A DNA stretch of 64,000 nt from an uncultured Commensalibacter sp. (GTDB lineage: Bacteria; Pseudomonadota; Alphaproteobacteria; Acetobacterales; Acetobacteraceae), in contig CALYOP010000001.1 of assembly GCA_945266285.1 (NCBI GenBank), positions 124,001 to 188,000 on the forward strand, read 5' to 3'. Of the stretch, positions 46,891 to 56,202 are shown piece after piece. A program made the position numbers and the translations under genes. Each line of letters opens with the position of its first letter. Position 1 is the stretch's first letter. The notes beneath the pieces are model-generated. The model had not been told where the DNA came from. It was given only the letters and a program-made list of their open reading frames with translations, and searched no databases.

Positions 46891-48333
46891 TTACATACGT
46901 TCTCCAAATATTTGAACCTGGTCAAGACATAAAACTCTCCGCGCACCAGGAAGTTCAATTCTGATCCACCGTGCTTGAAAACCCTCAGTATTTACCCAAC
47001 AATAAGGTGATCCATCAGCACCACCAAAAACCATCTCATCTTTCTTTTCGTGTCGAGCGATCCAGAATGCATTATCTTCTGAACTTTTTATAACAAAATT
47101 GCTCATTAGATTTAATGTGGTATCAAGGCGATTAAATAATCTGACTTCGTGGATACGATATGTATCTTGAAGATCAATTTCCCACCATGGATCATGCTGT
47201 GGTTCGGTTTGACTTTGAGCGATTGCGTATAATCTACCAGAAACCAAAAAACCAGCTGCTTTGCGCGTAGAACATTTCTGATTTGTAGAACTTTGATTAG
47301 CAGGTTTTCCTTCTGAAATCAAAGGCCATCTTGTGGGAGGTAAAATTGAATAATCCCAAGCATAAGATAAATATTTTTTCCAATAATCCCGTAAAAAATA
47401 ATCTTCTTCACGATTGGTTAAACGACCATGTTCTGCACGTGCTTCATCACTCATTGCAGCCCAACTTTTTTGTGTAACAAAAACACCAACGGCAGAGCGT
47501 TTTGCTCGCAAATCGTAATCTTCTTTGGACTTCATTGTAAAATGCGCAATATAGGCAACCGAAAGCATTTTGATCCACCGATCATCCGCTTTCATATAAT
47601 TCCATGCACTATCTGGAAAATTATTGTAGTAATCGGTAACCTCTTCATTAAGAACCGTACGCATTTTTAACTTTGGATTAACCCCTTCCAGGGTATGCAT
47701 AATCGGTGCTTCGTGATTATTAAAGAATTCACAATATGGAAAAGAACGCGTTTTCACCATAATTTTGGTAAAAACCCCAACATATGGTTCTCGACGCGTA
47801 TACTGGCTTAAAACATCTCCATCTGGACGTTTTTCGAAATTATTATGCCCATATAAAAGCCAGTTGAAATAAACGACATCCATATCCCGTGGAAACCGTT
47901 TCATAAATTCAGGCAATGAATTCGCATCTTTGATGCAAAGGAATTCATCAATATCCAAAGCCATGTACCACTGTGTTTCATGAGAATGATTACGCAAAAA
48001 GTGAAAATACATTTGCGTTTGCAATCCAACAAAACCAAAATGATAAAATGTTACAAAAGGTTGGTCCCCTTCTAGGAAAGGAAGGATTTCACGATAAAGT
48101 TCGGTTGGGTCATCATCATTGCAATAAAGATAAACATGATCCACACCCAATTGGCGATGATAATTTAGCCATTCAGCAATATAACGCGTTTCCCACCGCG
48201 CACATGCGACTAAACTATAACGATATTTTGGAAATGGCCATCTTCCCTGATTATGCAATACCCCGATAGGAGCATACGGGTAAAACATTAGCTCATGTTC
48301 ATAGACTAATTGTTCTACATATTCGTCTGTCAT
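46891..48333 (-). CDS. GT92-like glycosyltransferase fused to F5/8-type C domain (copy 2)
   Basis: A 480-residue protein from ATG 48333, chosen because GAGG lies 5 nt before it and the start falls 10 nt after the upstream stop; an in-frame start at 48378 would overlap that gene. N-terminal domain (about 35-320): glycosyltransferase of the GT92/DUF23 type, with ACARWETRYIAEWLNYHRQLGVDHV-like signature and LDIDEFL (126-132), the presumed nucleotide-sugar/metal motif. C-terminal domain (about 335-478): F5/8-type C (discoidin) sequence with NQSST, PWWEIDL, VRLFNRLD and FGERM. Lacks a signal peptide or membrane span. Paralogue of the gene at 48344. Substrate unknown. Confidence 0.8.
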   Translation of the reverse strand: MTDEYVEQLVYEHELMFYPYAPIGVLHNQGRWPFPKYRYSLVACARWETRYIAEWLNYHRQLGVDHVYLYCNDDDPTELYREILPFLEGDQPFVTFYHFGFVGLQTQMYFHFLRNHSHETQWYMALDIDEFLCIKDANSLPEFMKRFPRDMDVVYFNWLLYGHNNFEKRPDGDVLSQYTRREPYVGVFTKIMVKTRSFPYCEFFNNHEAPIMHTLEGVNPKLKMRTVLNEEVTDYYNNFPDSAWNYMKADDRWIKMLSVAYIAHFTMKSKEDYDLRAKRSAVGVFVTQKSWAAMSDEARAEHGRLTNREEDYFLRDYWKKYLSYAWDYSILPPTRWPLISEGKPANQSSTNQKCSTRKAAGFLVSGRLYAIAQSQTEPQHDPWWEIDLQDTYRIHEVRLFNRLDTTLNLMSNFVIKSSEDNAFWIARHEKKDEMVFGGADGSPYCWVNTEGFQARWIRIELPGARRVLCLDQVQIFGERM

Positions 48334-48343
48334 AAAAACCTCG

Positions 48344-49801
48344 TTATTGACCGTCATTTTCCGGTATAGGCAGACCAAAAATTTGTACTTGATCCAAACC
48401 CAATGCTTTTTCTTTTCCAGGGAATACTAATCGTAACCATCGTGCCGTAAACCCTTCGATAGAATTCCAACGAAATGGCGATCCGTCCAATCCTCCGAAA
48501 ACAGACATATCTTTTTTCTGAAGTTTTGTTTTCCATTCAATTCCATTCTCTGAAATACAAATTTCGAAATTACTTGCGGTATCCAGCTCCTGATCTAACC
48601 GATTGTAAATCTGGATTTCATGAATCGTATAATGTTTGCCAAGATCAATCTGCCACCAAGGGTTTTCTTCAACGGTTGTCAGATTTTGAGCCTTACCAAT
48701 TAACCGTCCATTGGTAAGACGCTTTGCATCTTTTTCTACGGTATGATTTTGAACGGTAGAACTTTGCGTAACTTTCTTCCCTCTTGAAATCAGCGGCCAA
48801 TTTGTAATGGGGAAAATGCTGCTTCTCCAAGCTTTCAAAATATAATTTCGCCAATAGTTCCGTAAAAAATCATCTTCAACTTCATTGGCCTGATTTTTAA
48901 AGTCTGACCATTCCATTCCAGAATATTTTAATTGATCCAAAGGATACATTTGGAAACGAGCATCTTGCGATTCTGTTTCTTCAAAAGGATAATCTTCAGA
49001 TGGAATTGCAAAATGCGCAACATAACCAATGTCTAAAGCCTTTTCACCTCGATGATCATTTGAAATAAAATCTTTAGCTTTTTGAGGAAAATCAACAAAA
49101 TACCAGCTATCCATAGCATTACCAAAGACATTCATGGTTTTCAGCCCTGCATTTAAATAAGTACAGTCCTGCATAATTTTAAAATCATTATCATAAAATA
49201 TCTTTTGATAAGGTAATGACTGGCTTTTAACCATTAATTTTGTTGATACGTTAATGGTAGGCGAACGTCGCGTATAGTTTAATAAAATATCACCTTCAGG
49301 TGCTGTATTATGACCATTCGTTCCATAGGTGCAACGGTTAAAATAAAACGCATCAATCATTGCAAATCGTGAATCAATAAATTTAGCAATTGACGCAAAT
49401 CTTTTCAGACAAAGAAATTCATCAATATTGAGACACATAAGCCATTCTGTCTCATGTGAATGATTGCGTAAAAAGTGGAAATAGGCATTACGGTTATTAG
49501 CCGGTTTTGGAAAATGATAGAATGTTACGTATGGCTTTACATCTTGCAAATATGGCAAAAGCTTACTGTATAAGGGCGTTGGATCGTCATCGTAACTATA
49601 AATATAAACATGATCGAACCCTAAAGATCGATGATATGTAAGCCATTCAACAATACGTTTTTCTGCATGATGCGTATATAACACCAACGAAAATCGAAAT
49701 TGAGGATCAGGCCATTTCCCAGAATTACGAAAAACACCTAAAGGAAGATAGGAATAAAGCCATAACTCCCGTCCAATCACAATATTACGTAAGTCTACCA
49801 T
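48344..49801 (-). CDS. GT92-like glycosyltransferase fused to F5/8-type C domain (copy 1)
   Basis: A 485-residue paralogue of the following gene. The glycosyltransferase part has HHAEKRIVEWLTYHRSLGFDHVYIYSYDDDP-type signature (44-74) and NIDEFL (125-130); a Trp/Tyr-rich VGYVAHF region lies near 258-264. The F5/8-type C domain spans about 340-477: KKVTQSSTV, NPWWQIDLG, IHEIQIYNRLD, NFEICISENGIEW and DQVQIFG. Such domains bind sugars or lipids. The pair probably arose by tandem duplication. First gene of a three-gene minus-strand run that ends in the TPR protein. Confidence 0.82.
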   Translation of the reverse strand: MVDLRNIVIGRELWLYSYLPLGVFRNSGKWPDPQFRFSLVLYTHHAEKRIVEWLTYHRSLGFDHVYIYSYDDDPTPLYSKLLPYLQDVKPYVTFYHFPKPANNRNAYFHFLRNHSHETEWLMCLNIDEFLCLKRFASIAKFIDSRFAMIDAFYFNRCTYGTNGHNTAPEGDILLNYTRRSPTINVSTKLMVKSQSLPYQKIFYDNDFKIMQDCTYLNAGLKTMNVFGNAMDSWYFVDFPQKAKDFISNDHRGEKALDIGYVAHFAIPSEDYPFEETESQDARFQMYPLDQLKYSGMEWSDFKNQANEVEDDFLRNYWRNYILKAWRSSIFPITNWPLISRGKKVTQSSTVQNHTVEKDAKRLTNGRLIGKAQNLTTVEENPWWQIDLGKHYTIHEIQIYNRLDQELDTASNFEICISENGIEWKTKLQKKDMSVFGGLDGSPFRWNSIEGFTARWLRLVFPGKEKALGLDQVQIFGLPIPENDGQ

Positions 49802-50185
49802 CTTATCCTTATCAACGATATCCTATGATTCAGCAATTTTTAACCAATAAAACAGAATAGATAATCTTTCCGAAATAACCAAAAGTATAAGGCAATAATT
49901 AAAATTATATATTCCTCATTTATCGGATATGTTATGAGCATGTATCATATAATATTTGAAAACCAAAGAAAACAAAATCCATAACCCAACGATAATATTG
50001 ACTATCTAATTTGAGTTATAATTACTCAACAACAAAATATTGTTCTGATTTAGTCTCTGTAATGCAACACAAGCAAAAAAATATACAAAGTGTAACTTTT
50101 ACACTTTCTTATTTGAATGCAAATTATAAGATATCTTGAATAAATTGATACAAAACAGATTTATAAAATTTATAAAGAGGTTTCG
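49802..50185. other. 384-nt divergent intergenic region
   Basis: Very AT-rich spacer between the GT92-like genes and the RTX-like gene. It contains the inverted repeat at 50087-50107. A TATAAT (50017-50022) and TTGACT (49998-50003) occur but only 13 nt apart, too close to pair. No gene or RNA was recognised. Confidence 0.5.
50087..50107. repeat. Perfect 9-3-9 inverted repeat upstream of the RTX-like gene
   Basis: AAAGTGTAA (50087-50095), CTT spacer, then the exact reverse complement TTACACTTT (50099-50107), 78 nt before the RTX-like start. It may be an operator for a dimeric regulator. It lacks a following T-run long enough for a good plus-strand terminator. Confidence 0.6.
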
Positions 50186-51589
50186 ATGGCAGATTTTTCA
50201 TATATTCCAGTAACTGGTATTAATAAAACAAAAATTTATTTAATACAAAGCGGAACGAATGCCTCTTCTGTTGCAAAGAATATCATCAATACAATAAACT
50301 ATCTCGGTGATTTTAATAAGGTTAGTCTTGACGATAACGCTTCACCAACTATCCCTGCACGTCCTGCCGTTGGTTATATTACCAAATTAGGAATTTATGA
50401 TATTGGATCTGGTTATACCTATCTTGTTGTCGGTGAAAAAGACCAAGATGCCAATAATACTGGTTATAACAACCGTGTCATTATCAACAGCAAAATGAAA
50501 GCTGGTGATTCTATTGAGGTTGTTAGTGGCCGCAATGCAGGTTTGAACTATAACGCCAATGGTGAAAATGGTACGATTTATTTCACAGGTGGTTATAAAA
50601 CTGAAAATGGTGATGATGCAGGTAAAAGCATTTTTAAAGGGACCAATCAAACTGGAAACTGGACGATCTTTTCAGGCGATCAAAACGGTATTTTCTATAC
50701 AACGAATGGTAATAATACCCTTTCTATTGGAAACGGTGATAATCTAATCATCACTGGAACTGGAAATAACAAAATTACTTTAGGAACTGGTAAGAATAAT
50801 ATTACTTCCAACGGTCATGACACAATTAAATCTGCCGGTGTTGGACAAGCAATAAAGCTTTCTGGTGGTTCTTCGACAATTAATTTCGGCGAAGAAAGTA
50901 ATGTCAATTCTAACAGTGCGAATAATATTATCACCGTTGGTAATAAAAGTACGGTTACCGGTGGAGAGCAAGATAAAATTTATTCAGCCAAAGATGACGA
51001 TAATATCACCTTAATAAAAGGGAAAAGCCAGACTGTTAACATTAAAAAAGAATTAACCTTTTTAAATGGAACCGGTGATTCACAAATCAATGTTGGTCAT
51101 GCGACATTATTTGGCGCAAATAATTTAAACATGAACCTGAATGCAAACAAGGCAGACAAAGAGACTTTATATGTTGCAAGTTCTGGCAATGAAACACTTG
51201 ATGGTTCAAAATCTAGCGTAGCACTTCATATTTTTGCAAATAACGATACAAAAGGAAATGGAAAGATTACCGTAACCGGCGGGAACGGAAATGATACCAT
51301 TGTTGGTGGTAGTGGTGTAGCGACCTTTACAGGAAATAAAGGAAATAACCTTTTTGGATTTATTAAAGGATCTTCAACAGGCCAGACAACTATTACAGAT
51401 TTTAGTGCTTCAGCTGGAAATAAAATTGGCCTTTATAATTATGGACTAAATAGTGATTCCATGAAAAAAGTTTTAGATGCTGCAACCTACGCTAATGGCG
51501 ATACAACATTAATGGTAGATACAACAAAAATTGTATTACAGCATGTTGATGTAAAATCTTTAAACGTTGCTCAATTCGAATATTCTTAA
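50186..51589 (+). CDS. RTX-like secreted repeat protein
   Basis: A 467-residue protein with no N-terminal signal peptide. It is Gly/Asn/Thr-rich, with many short beta-strand repeats (NNTLSIGNGDNLIITGTGNN-like, about 176-206) and one clear RTX-type nonamer pair in GGNGNDTIVGGSG (365-377). The C-terminal part, DFSASAGNKIGL followed by residues like ANGDTTLMVDTTKIVLQHV and ending FEYS, resembles the tail of type I secretion substrates. Export by a type I system is therefore likely, but no ABC/HlyD/TolC genes are near. It could also be a beta-helix adhesin. GAGG Shine-Dalgarno 6 nt before the ATG. Confidence 0.75.
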   Translation: MADFSYIPVTGINKTKIYLIQSGTNASSVAKNIINTINYLGDFNKVSLDDNASPTIPARPAVGYITKLGIYDIGSGYTYLVVGEKDQDANNTGYNNRVIINSKMKAGDSIEVVSGRNAGLNYNANGENGTIYFTGGYKTENGDDAGKSIFKGTNQTGNWTIFSGDQNGIFYTTNGNNTLSIGNGDNLIITGTGNNKITLGTGKNNITSNGHDTIKSAGVGQAIKLSGGSSTINFGEESNVNSNSANNIITVGNKSTVTGGEQDKIYSAKDDDNITLIKGKSQTVNIKKELTFLNGTGDSQINVGHATLFGANNLNMNLNANKADKETLYVASSGNETLDGSKSSVALHIFANNDTKGNGKITVTGGNGNDTIVGGSGVATFTGNKGNNLFGFIKGSSTGQTTITDFSASAGNKIGLYNYGLNSDSMKKVLDAATYANGDTTLMVDTTKIVLQHVDVKSLNVAQFEYS

Positions 51590-51603
51590 TATTTGTAGCT
51601 CCA

Positions 51604-51647
51604 TTATAAAATAAGTATTAACTTTAAGTAAAATGCTTATTTTATAA
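51604..51647 (+). promoter_or_regulatory. 16-bp hairpin abutting the aldo/keto reductase ribosome site
   Basis: TTATAAAATAAGTATT (51604-51619) pairs with 51632-51647, with a 12-nt loop and one U-G wobble. The 3' arm ends in the AA of the AAGGA Shine-Dalgarno of the gene at 51657. It could terminate the RTX-like transcript or mask the ribosome site. There is no T-run after it. Confidence 0.55.
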
Positions 51648-51656
51648 GGATGCAAA

Positions 51657-52607
51657 ATGAAAAAAAGAGTTTTAGGAAAAACAGGTTTCGAAATTGTCCC
51701 TTTGGTTTTTGGAGGGAATGTTTTCGGTTGGACTATTGATGAAAATCGAAGTTTTCAGATACTTGATGCGATTGTCGATCTTGGATTAAATGCCATTGAT
51801 ACGGCGGATGTTTATTCCCGTTGGGTACCAAGTAATCAAGGGGGTGAATCTGAAACCATTATCGGAAAATGGTTAAAAGCGAATCCTTCTAAACGTGATA
51901 AAATTCTGATTTTCTCAAAAGTCGGCGCTGATATGGGTGGCGATCATAAAGGTCTTTCCAAGCGTTGGATTATACAAGCTGTAGAAGATTCACTTCGTCG
52001 CCTCCAAATTGATGTTATTGATCTTTATCAATCACATTGGCCAGATCCCCAAACTTCTTATGAAGAAACGCTCTCCGCTTATGATCAACTTCTTAAAGAA
52101 GGAAAAATCCGCGCTATCGGTGCTTCTAATTTAAATACACAGCAGCTTTCTGATTCATTAACAGTAGCAAAAAATAATAATTTACCCGCATATCAAACCT
52201 TACAACCCGAATATAATCTTTATGATCATGAGCAATTCGATGAAAATTTAAGAAATCTTGTTCTTAAGGAAAATATCGGTGTTATCACTTATTACAGCCT
52301 GGCTTCTGGTTTCCTGAGTGGTAAATACCGCAGCAAAGACGATCTTAATCAAAGCAAACGTGGAGAAAAAGTCGCAAGTTATCTCAATAAACGTGGCATG
52401 AATATTTTAAATGCTTTGGATAAAATATCCGAGAAACACCATGCAACACAGGCAGAAATTGCGCTGGCATGGTTAATGGCAAGAAAAGAGGTAACGGCAC
52501 CAATTGCGAGTGCAACGACTATTCCCCAATTAAAAAGCCTTGTGCATGCGCTTCAGATTAATTTAACATCGGACGATATGGCTGTCTTAGATCAAGTAAG
52601 TCACTAA
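51657..52607 (+). CDS. Aldo/keto reductase
   Basis: NADPH-dependent carbonyl reductase, TIM barrel, 316 residues. The catalytic tetrad is visible: D48 and Y53 in AIDTADVY, K88 in FSKVG, and H127 in YQSHWPD. The C-terminal part has EYNLYDHEQ, the YYSLASGFLSGKY loop, and the cofactor loop ending IASATT. It resembles the YajO/Tas-type AKR branch. Expressed just after the hairpin at 51604-51647. Substrate unknown. Confidence 0.93.
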   Translation: MKKRVLGKTGFEIVPLVFGGNVFGWTIDENRSFQILDAIVDLGLNAIDTADVYSRWVPSNQGGESETIIGKWLKANPSKRDKILIFSKVGADMGGDHKGLSKRWIIQAVEDSLRRLQIDVIDLYQSHWPDPQTSYEETLSAYDQLLKEGKIRAIGASNLNTQQLSDSLTVAKNNNLPAYQTLQPEYNLYDHEQFDENLRNLVLKENIGVITYYSLASGFLSGKYRSKDDLNQSKRGEKVASYLNKRGMNILNALDKISEKHHATQAEIALAWLMARKEVTAPIASATTIPQLKSLVHALQINLTSDDMAVLDQVSH

Positions 52608-52632
52608 TTTATATTTGCTCTGAATCATTATC

Positions 52633-52661
52633 GATAAAGGCTGTTTTATAACAGCCTTATC
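52633..52661. terminator. Hairpin between convergent aldo/keto reductase and mfd genes
   Basis: GATAAAGGCTGTT (52633-52645) pairs with AACAGCCTTATC (52650-52661) with one bulged A and a TTAT loop. The position between two convergent stops fits a terminator. U-tracts are weak on both sides. Confidence 0.5.
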
Positions 52662-52679
52662 TTCAGAAAATTATTGCTT

Positions 52680-55600
52680 TTAATTTGTTGATTTTGGTCT
52701 TTCTTGATAAATTTGATGTAATTTATTTAACAAAAACTGTGCCCGTTGAATACGTTTGGCAATAGGAGTATCTCGAGAGTAAACCAGTTTATTATCTGGG
52801 CGTATTCTGACAAAATCTCCATCTAAACTGGTAATCCATTGAACTAATCCTTCAAGGTTTTTAAAGAGATTACCATGAAATTGTACGACAACCCCTTTAG
52901 GGCCAGCTTCCAATCTTTGTACCCCTATTTCTTTACAAATACGTTTCATCTTTACCACAGCCAATAAGTTCACAACGGCTTCTGGTACTGGACCAAAACG
53001 GTCGATCATTTCTGCGCGCATTGCCTCAATTTCGGCCTCGTTATTTAATGATCCAATACGTCTATAAAGCGTTAATCTTACCGGTAGGTCAGCAACGTAG
53101 TCATCAGGAATCATAACGGGCAACCCTAATACGATATTAGGTATCCAATCCTGATCTTCTAATGGCTGGTTCGCTTTTTCTTGCCGAAGGCTAGCAATCG
53201 TATCCTCTAGCATTTGTTGATAAAGTTCGATGCCGACTTCACGAATATGACCTGATTGTTCTTCACCAAGCAGATTACCTGCTCCACGCAAATCAAGATC
53301 ATGAGATGCTAATGTGAAACCTGCACCTAAACTATCCAAGGACTGCATAATTTCCAGACGCTTTTCCGAAGAAGAAGAAAGATATTGATTCGGTGCCCAG
53401 GTTAGATAAGCATATCCTCTTTGTTTTCCACGCCCTACTCGACCACGCAACTGATAAAGCTGTCCTAATCCAAAACGATCAGCACGATAGATAATCAAGG
53501 TATTAACCGATGGCATATCAAGACCGCTTTCAACAATATTGGTTGAAAGCAATATGTCATATTTACCTTCGCTGAATTGCGTCATGACGCCTTCCAGTTG
53601 TTTCGGTGGTAGACGACCATGCGCTTGGACAAGACGCGCATCTGGAACAATTTCCTGTAATTGTTCCTGTAATGGTTGTAAATCCTCTATTCGAGGCACA
53701 ACACAAAATGCCTGTCCACCCCGAAAGCGTTCACGTTGCAAAGCTTCTCGAATAATGATTCGGTCAAAGGGCATAATAAACGTACGAACAGCCAATCGAT
53801 CAACAGGTGGTGTAGCAATGAGGCTCATTTCTCTCACACCTGTTAACGCAAGCTGTAACGTTCTGGGCAATGGGGTTGCTGATAGCATCAGCACATGCAC
53901 GTCTTCACGTAAAGCTTTGAGCTTTTCTTTATGTGCAACTCCAAAATGCTGTTCTTCATCAATAATCAATAAACCCAGATTAGCGAACTCAATTCCCTTA
54001 GCAAGCAAAGCATGCGTACCAATCACAATATTTAAGGTACCATCGGCAAGCTCTTTTTTCACTTGGGCTGCTTCTTTACTCGTAACCATACGAGATAATT
54101 GGCCTATTTTGATGGGAAAACCCTGAAAACGATTTTCGAAAGTCCGATAATGTTGACGTGCCAATAAAGTCGTTGGAACAATAACTGCGACCTGTAATCC
54201 GCCCATTGCTGCGATAAATGCAGCCCTAAGTGCCACTTCAGTTTTTCCAAAACCGACATCACCACATACAAGGCGATCCATTGGTTTTCCTGAAGATAAA
54301 TCTTCAAGAATATCAGCAATAGCACGCGATTGATCATCCGTTTCTACAAAGGGAAAACGTGCGCAGAATTCTTCCCACAAACCTTCTGGTGGTGTTTCAA
54401 CAGGTGCTTCACGCAATAAACGACTTGCCGCAGTCTTTAAAAGAACACTAGCCATATCACGGATGCGTTGCTTCATTTTAGACTTGCGTTTTTGCCATGC
54501 AGGACTACCAAGTTTATCCAAAGCTACATGCGCTTCATCCGAACCGAAACGGCTTAATAATTCAATATTTTCAACAGGAAGAAATAATTTTTCGTCTCCA
54601 TCGTAAATTAACCGAAGACAATCATGAGGGGCACCCCCTACTTGCAGCACTTCCAATCCTTGATAACGGCCAATGCCATATTCCTGATGGACAACAAGAT
54701 CACCCTCGGCAATTTCGCTGGCAGCAGAAATAAATTGCTCAGCTTTTCTTCTTTGCCTATGTGGTCTGGAAATCCTTTCCCCTAAAAGATCCTGTTCAGA
54801 AACCAATGCAAAATTATCGGCAATAAAACCACGATCCAACCCTAAGGTCAGCAAACCAACCGTGCCAGGTTTTATATTCTGTGCGCTTTCCCAATCATTA
54901 TAAGATTGGACGGATAATTTGTTTTCACGTAATAAAGTCGCAATTCTTTCCCTGGAACCACGACTCCAAGCGGCAATAAAGCTTTTTCTTCCAACGGCAG
55001 CCCAATCCTTGATCTGATTATGGAAGGTTGCAAAAACATTTTCTTTTTCACCAACAGGAAGATTTTTAGCAAAAAGAACACCGGGACGCCCACCCATATC
55101 AACACCCTGTGCGTCATCAGGTTTTGCAAAAGAAAAAAACGCCACGATATTATAGGATACTAGAATTTTATCTAAATCCTTCTGATTTAAATAAAGCAAT
55201 TCAGGCGGCAAAGGACGATAAGGAACCTCTCCAGCACGTGTTGGTAATTGACGGGCTTCATAATGGTCTGCAATCATTTCCAGGCATGAATGGATAACTT
55301 CTTCAGCCTGATGCGCGAAAGAAATTACTACATTAGGAAGATAATCAAAAAGGGTTGACATTTTTTCGTAAAATAATGGCACCCAATGTTCTATGCCTAT
55401 ATGCCTACGACCTTCCGATATGTTTTGATAGATTGGATCTTCGGTAGCCGCTTGTCCAAAAAGATCACGCCAAGCAGTACGAAATCGGGATATACTTTCT
55501 GCATCCAATATAAACCCAACGGATGGTCGCAATACCAATTGGTCGATTTTATTGGTTGAACGTTGCGTTAATGGATCAAAATGACGAATATTTTCAACTT

Positions 55601-56171
55601 CATCACCGAATAAATCCAATCTTACAGGCTCATCTTCGCCCGCAAGAAAAATATCAAATAAGTTCCCTCGCAAAGCAAATTCACCAGCCTCCATAACCGT
55701 ATCAGTACGGTTGTATCCTTGGGAGATAAGCAGTTCGATTAAAAATTCTTGATCTAAAGCATCGCCCGTTTTAAGCGTCAAAGATTGCCCGTCGAAGACA
55801 GAACGTGGCGGAACTTTTTGTAATAAAGCGGCTACGGTCGTTAAAACAACGCGTGGTGTTTCGGTTTCATCTAAAAGGCGCGTTAATGTTGCCATTCTTT
55901 CGGAAACAACAACACGATTAGGGGATACCCTATCGTAAGGCAGACAATCCCATGCAGGAAAACGCAATATTTCTAAATTGGGGTCAATATAAGTCAAAAT
56001 TTCAACCAATCGAGCCATATCTGCATCATTACGCAAGACATGTAAAACTGTCTTTTTCCCTTTATAGAAACGCTCCTGTGCGTGACGTTGAAGCAAAAAT
56101 GCATCAAATCCTTCTGGAACGCCCCAAATTGGCAAAAATCTAGTCGCTTGATTTGAGGTAGAAGACCCCAT
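52680..56171 (-). CDS. mfd: Transcription-repair coupling factor Mfd
   Basis: Translocase that removes RNA polymerase stalled at lesions and recruits UvrA. Start is set at ATG 56171, with GGAG 6 nt upstream; in-frame ATGs at 56183 and 56231 are alternatives. This gives 1163 residues. Order: UvrB-like domain with GQSLTLK and DRVSPNRVV, RNA-polymerase-interaction domain near GDLVVHQEYGIGRYQGL, then RecG-like helicase: GDVGFGKTEVA, DEEQHFG, SATPLPRTL, the QLRGRVGRG motif, and TRCF C-terminal segment DRFGPVPEAV. Follows sdhE, as is common in alphaproteobacteria. Confidence 0.96.
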   Translation of the reverse strand: MGSSTSNQATRFLPIWGVPEGFDAFLLQRHAQERFYKGKKTVLHVLRNDADMARLVEILTYIDPNLEILRFPAWDCLPYDRVSPNRVVVSERMATLTRLLDETETPRVVLTTVAALLQKVPPRSVFDGQSLTLKTGDALDQEFLIELLISQGYNRTDTVMEAGEFALRGNLFDIFLAGEDEPVRLDLFGDEVENIRHFDPLTQRSTNKIDQLVLRPSVGFILDAESISRFRTAWRDLFGQAATEDPIYQNISEGRRHIGIEHWVPLFYEKMSTLFDYLPNVVISFAHQAEEVIHSCLEMIADHYEARQLPTRAGEVPYRPLPPELLYLNQKDLDKILVSYNIVAFFSFAKPDDAQGVDMGGRPGVLFAKNLPVGEKENVFATFHNQIKDWAAVGRKSFIAAWSRGSRERIATLLRENKLSVQSYNDWESAQNIKPGTVGLLTLGLDRGFIADNFALVSEQDLLGERISRPHRQRRKAEQFISAASEIAEGDLVVHQEYGIGRYQGLEVLQVGGAPHDCLRLIYDGDEKLFLPVENIELLSRFGSDEAHVALDKLGSPAWQKRKSKMKQRIRDMASVLLKTAASRLLREAPVETPPEGLWEEFCARFPFVETDDQSRAIADILEDLSSGKPMDRLVCGDVGFGKTEVALRAAFIAAMGGLQVAVIVPTTLLARQHYRTFENRFQGFPIKIGQLSRMVTSKEAAQVKKELADGTLNIVIGTHALLAKGIEFANLGLLIIDEEQHFGVAHKEKLKALREDVHVLMLSATPLPRTLQLALTGVREMSLIATPPVDRLAVRTFIMPFDRIIIREALQRERFRGGQAFCVVPRIEDLQPLQEQLQEIVPDARLVQAHGRLPPKQLEGVMTQFSEGKYDILLSTNIVESGLDMPSVNTLIIYRADRFGLGQLYQLRGRVGRGKQRGYAYLTWAPNQYLSSSSEKRLEIMQSLDSLGAGFTLASHDLDLRGAGNLLGEEQSGHIREVGIELYQQMLEDTIASLRQEKANQPLEDQDWIPNIVLGLPVMIPDDYVADLPVRLTLYRRIGSLNNEAEIEAMRAEMIDRFGPVPEAVVNLLAVVKMKRICKEIGVQRLEAGPKGVVVQFHGNLFKNLEGLVQWITSLDGDFVRIRPDNKLVYSRDTPIAKRIQRAQFLLNKLHQIYQERPKSTN

Positions 56172-56202
56172 AAAATTCTCCATTAATAAAAGCGTAACCC
56201 TT

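Noticed and set aside
49998-50022. TTGACT and TATAAT in the 384-nt spacer as a promoter
   Set aside because: The spacer is only 13 nt, too short for a sigma-70 promoter, and such hexamers are frequent in AT-rich DNA.
45093-51589. The surface/export region as a horizontally acquired island
   Set aside because: No integrase, tRNA, IS or direct repeats are seen, and AT-richness is common to the whole window, so composition alone gives no support.
53539-54126. A 195-codon open frame on the plus strand inside mfd
   Set aside because: It lies antisense to the conserved helicase part of mfd, is rich in Cys/Ser/Arg as expected for a shadow frame, and has no domain or ribosome site.
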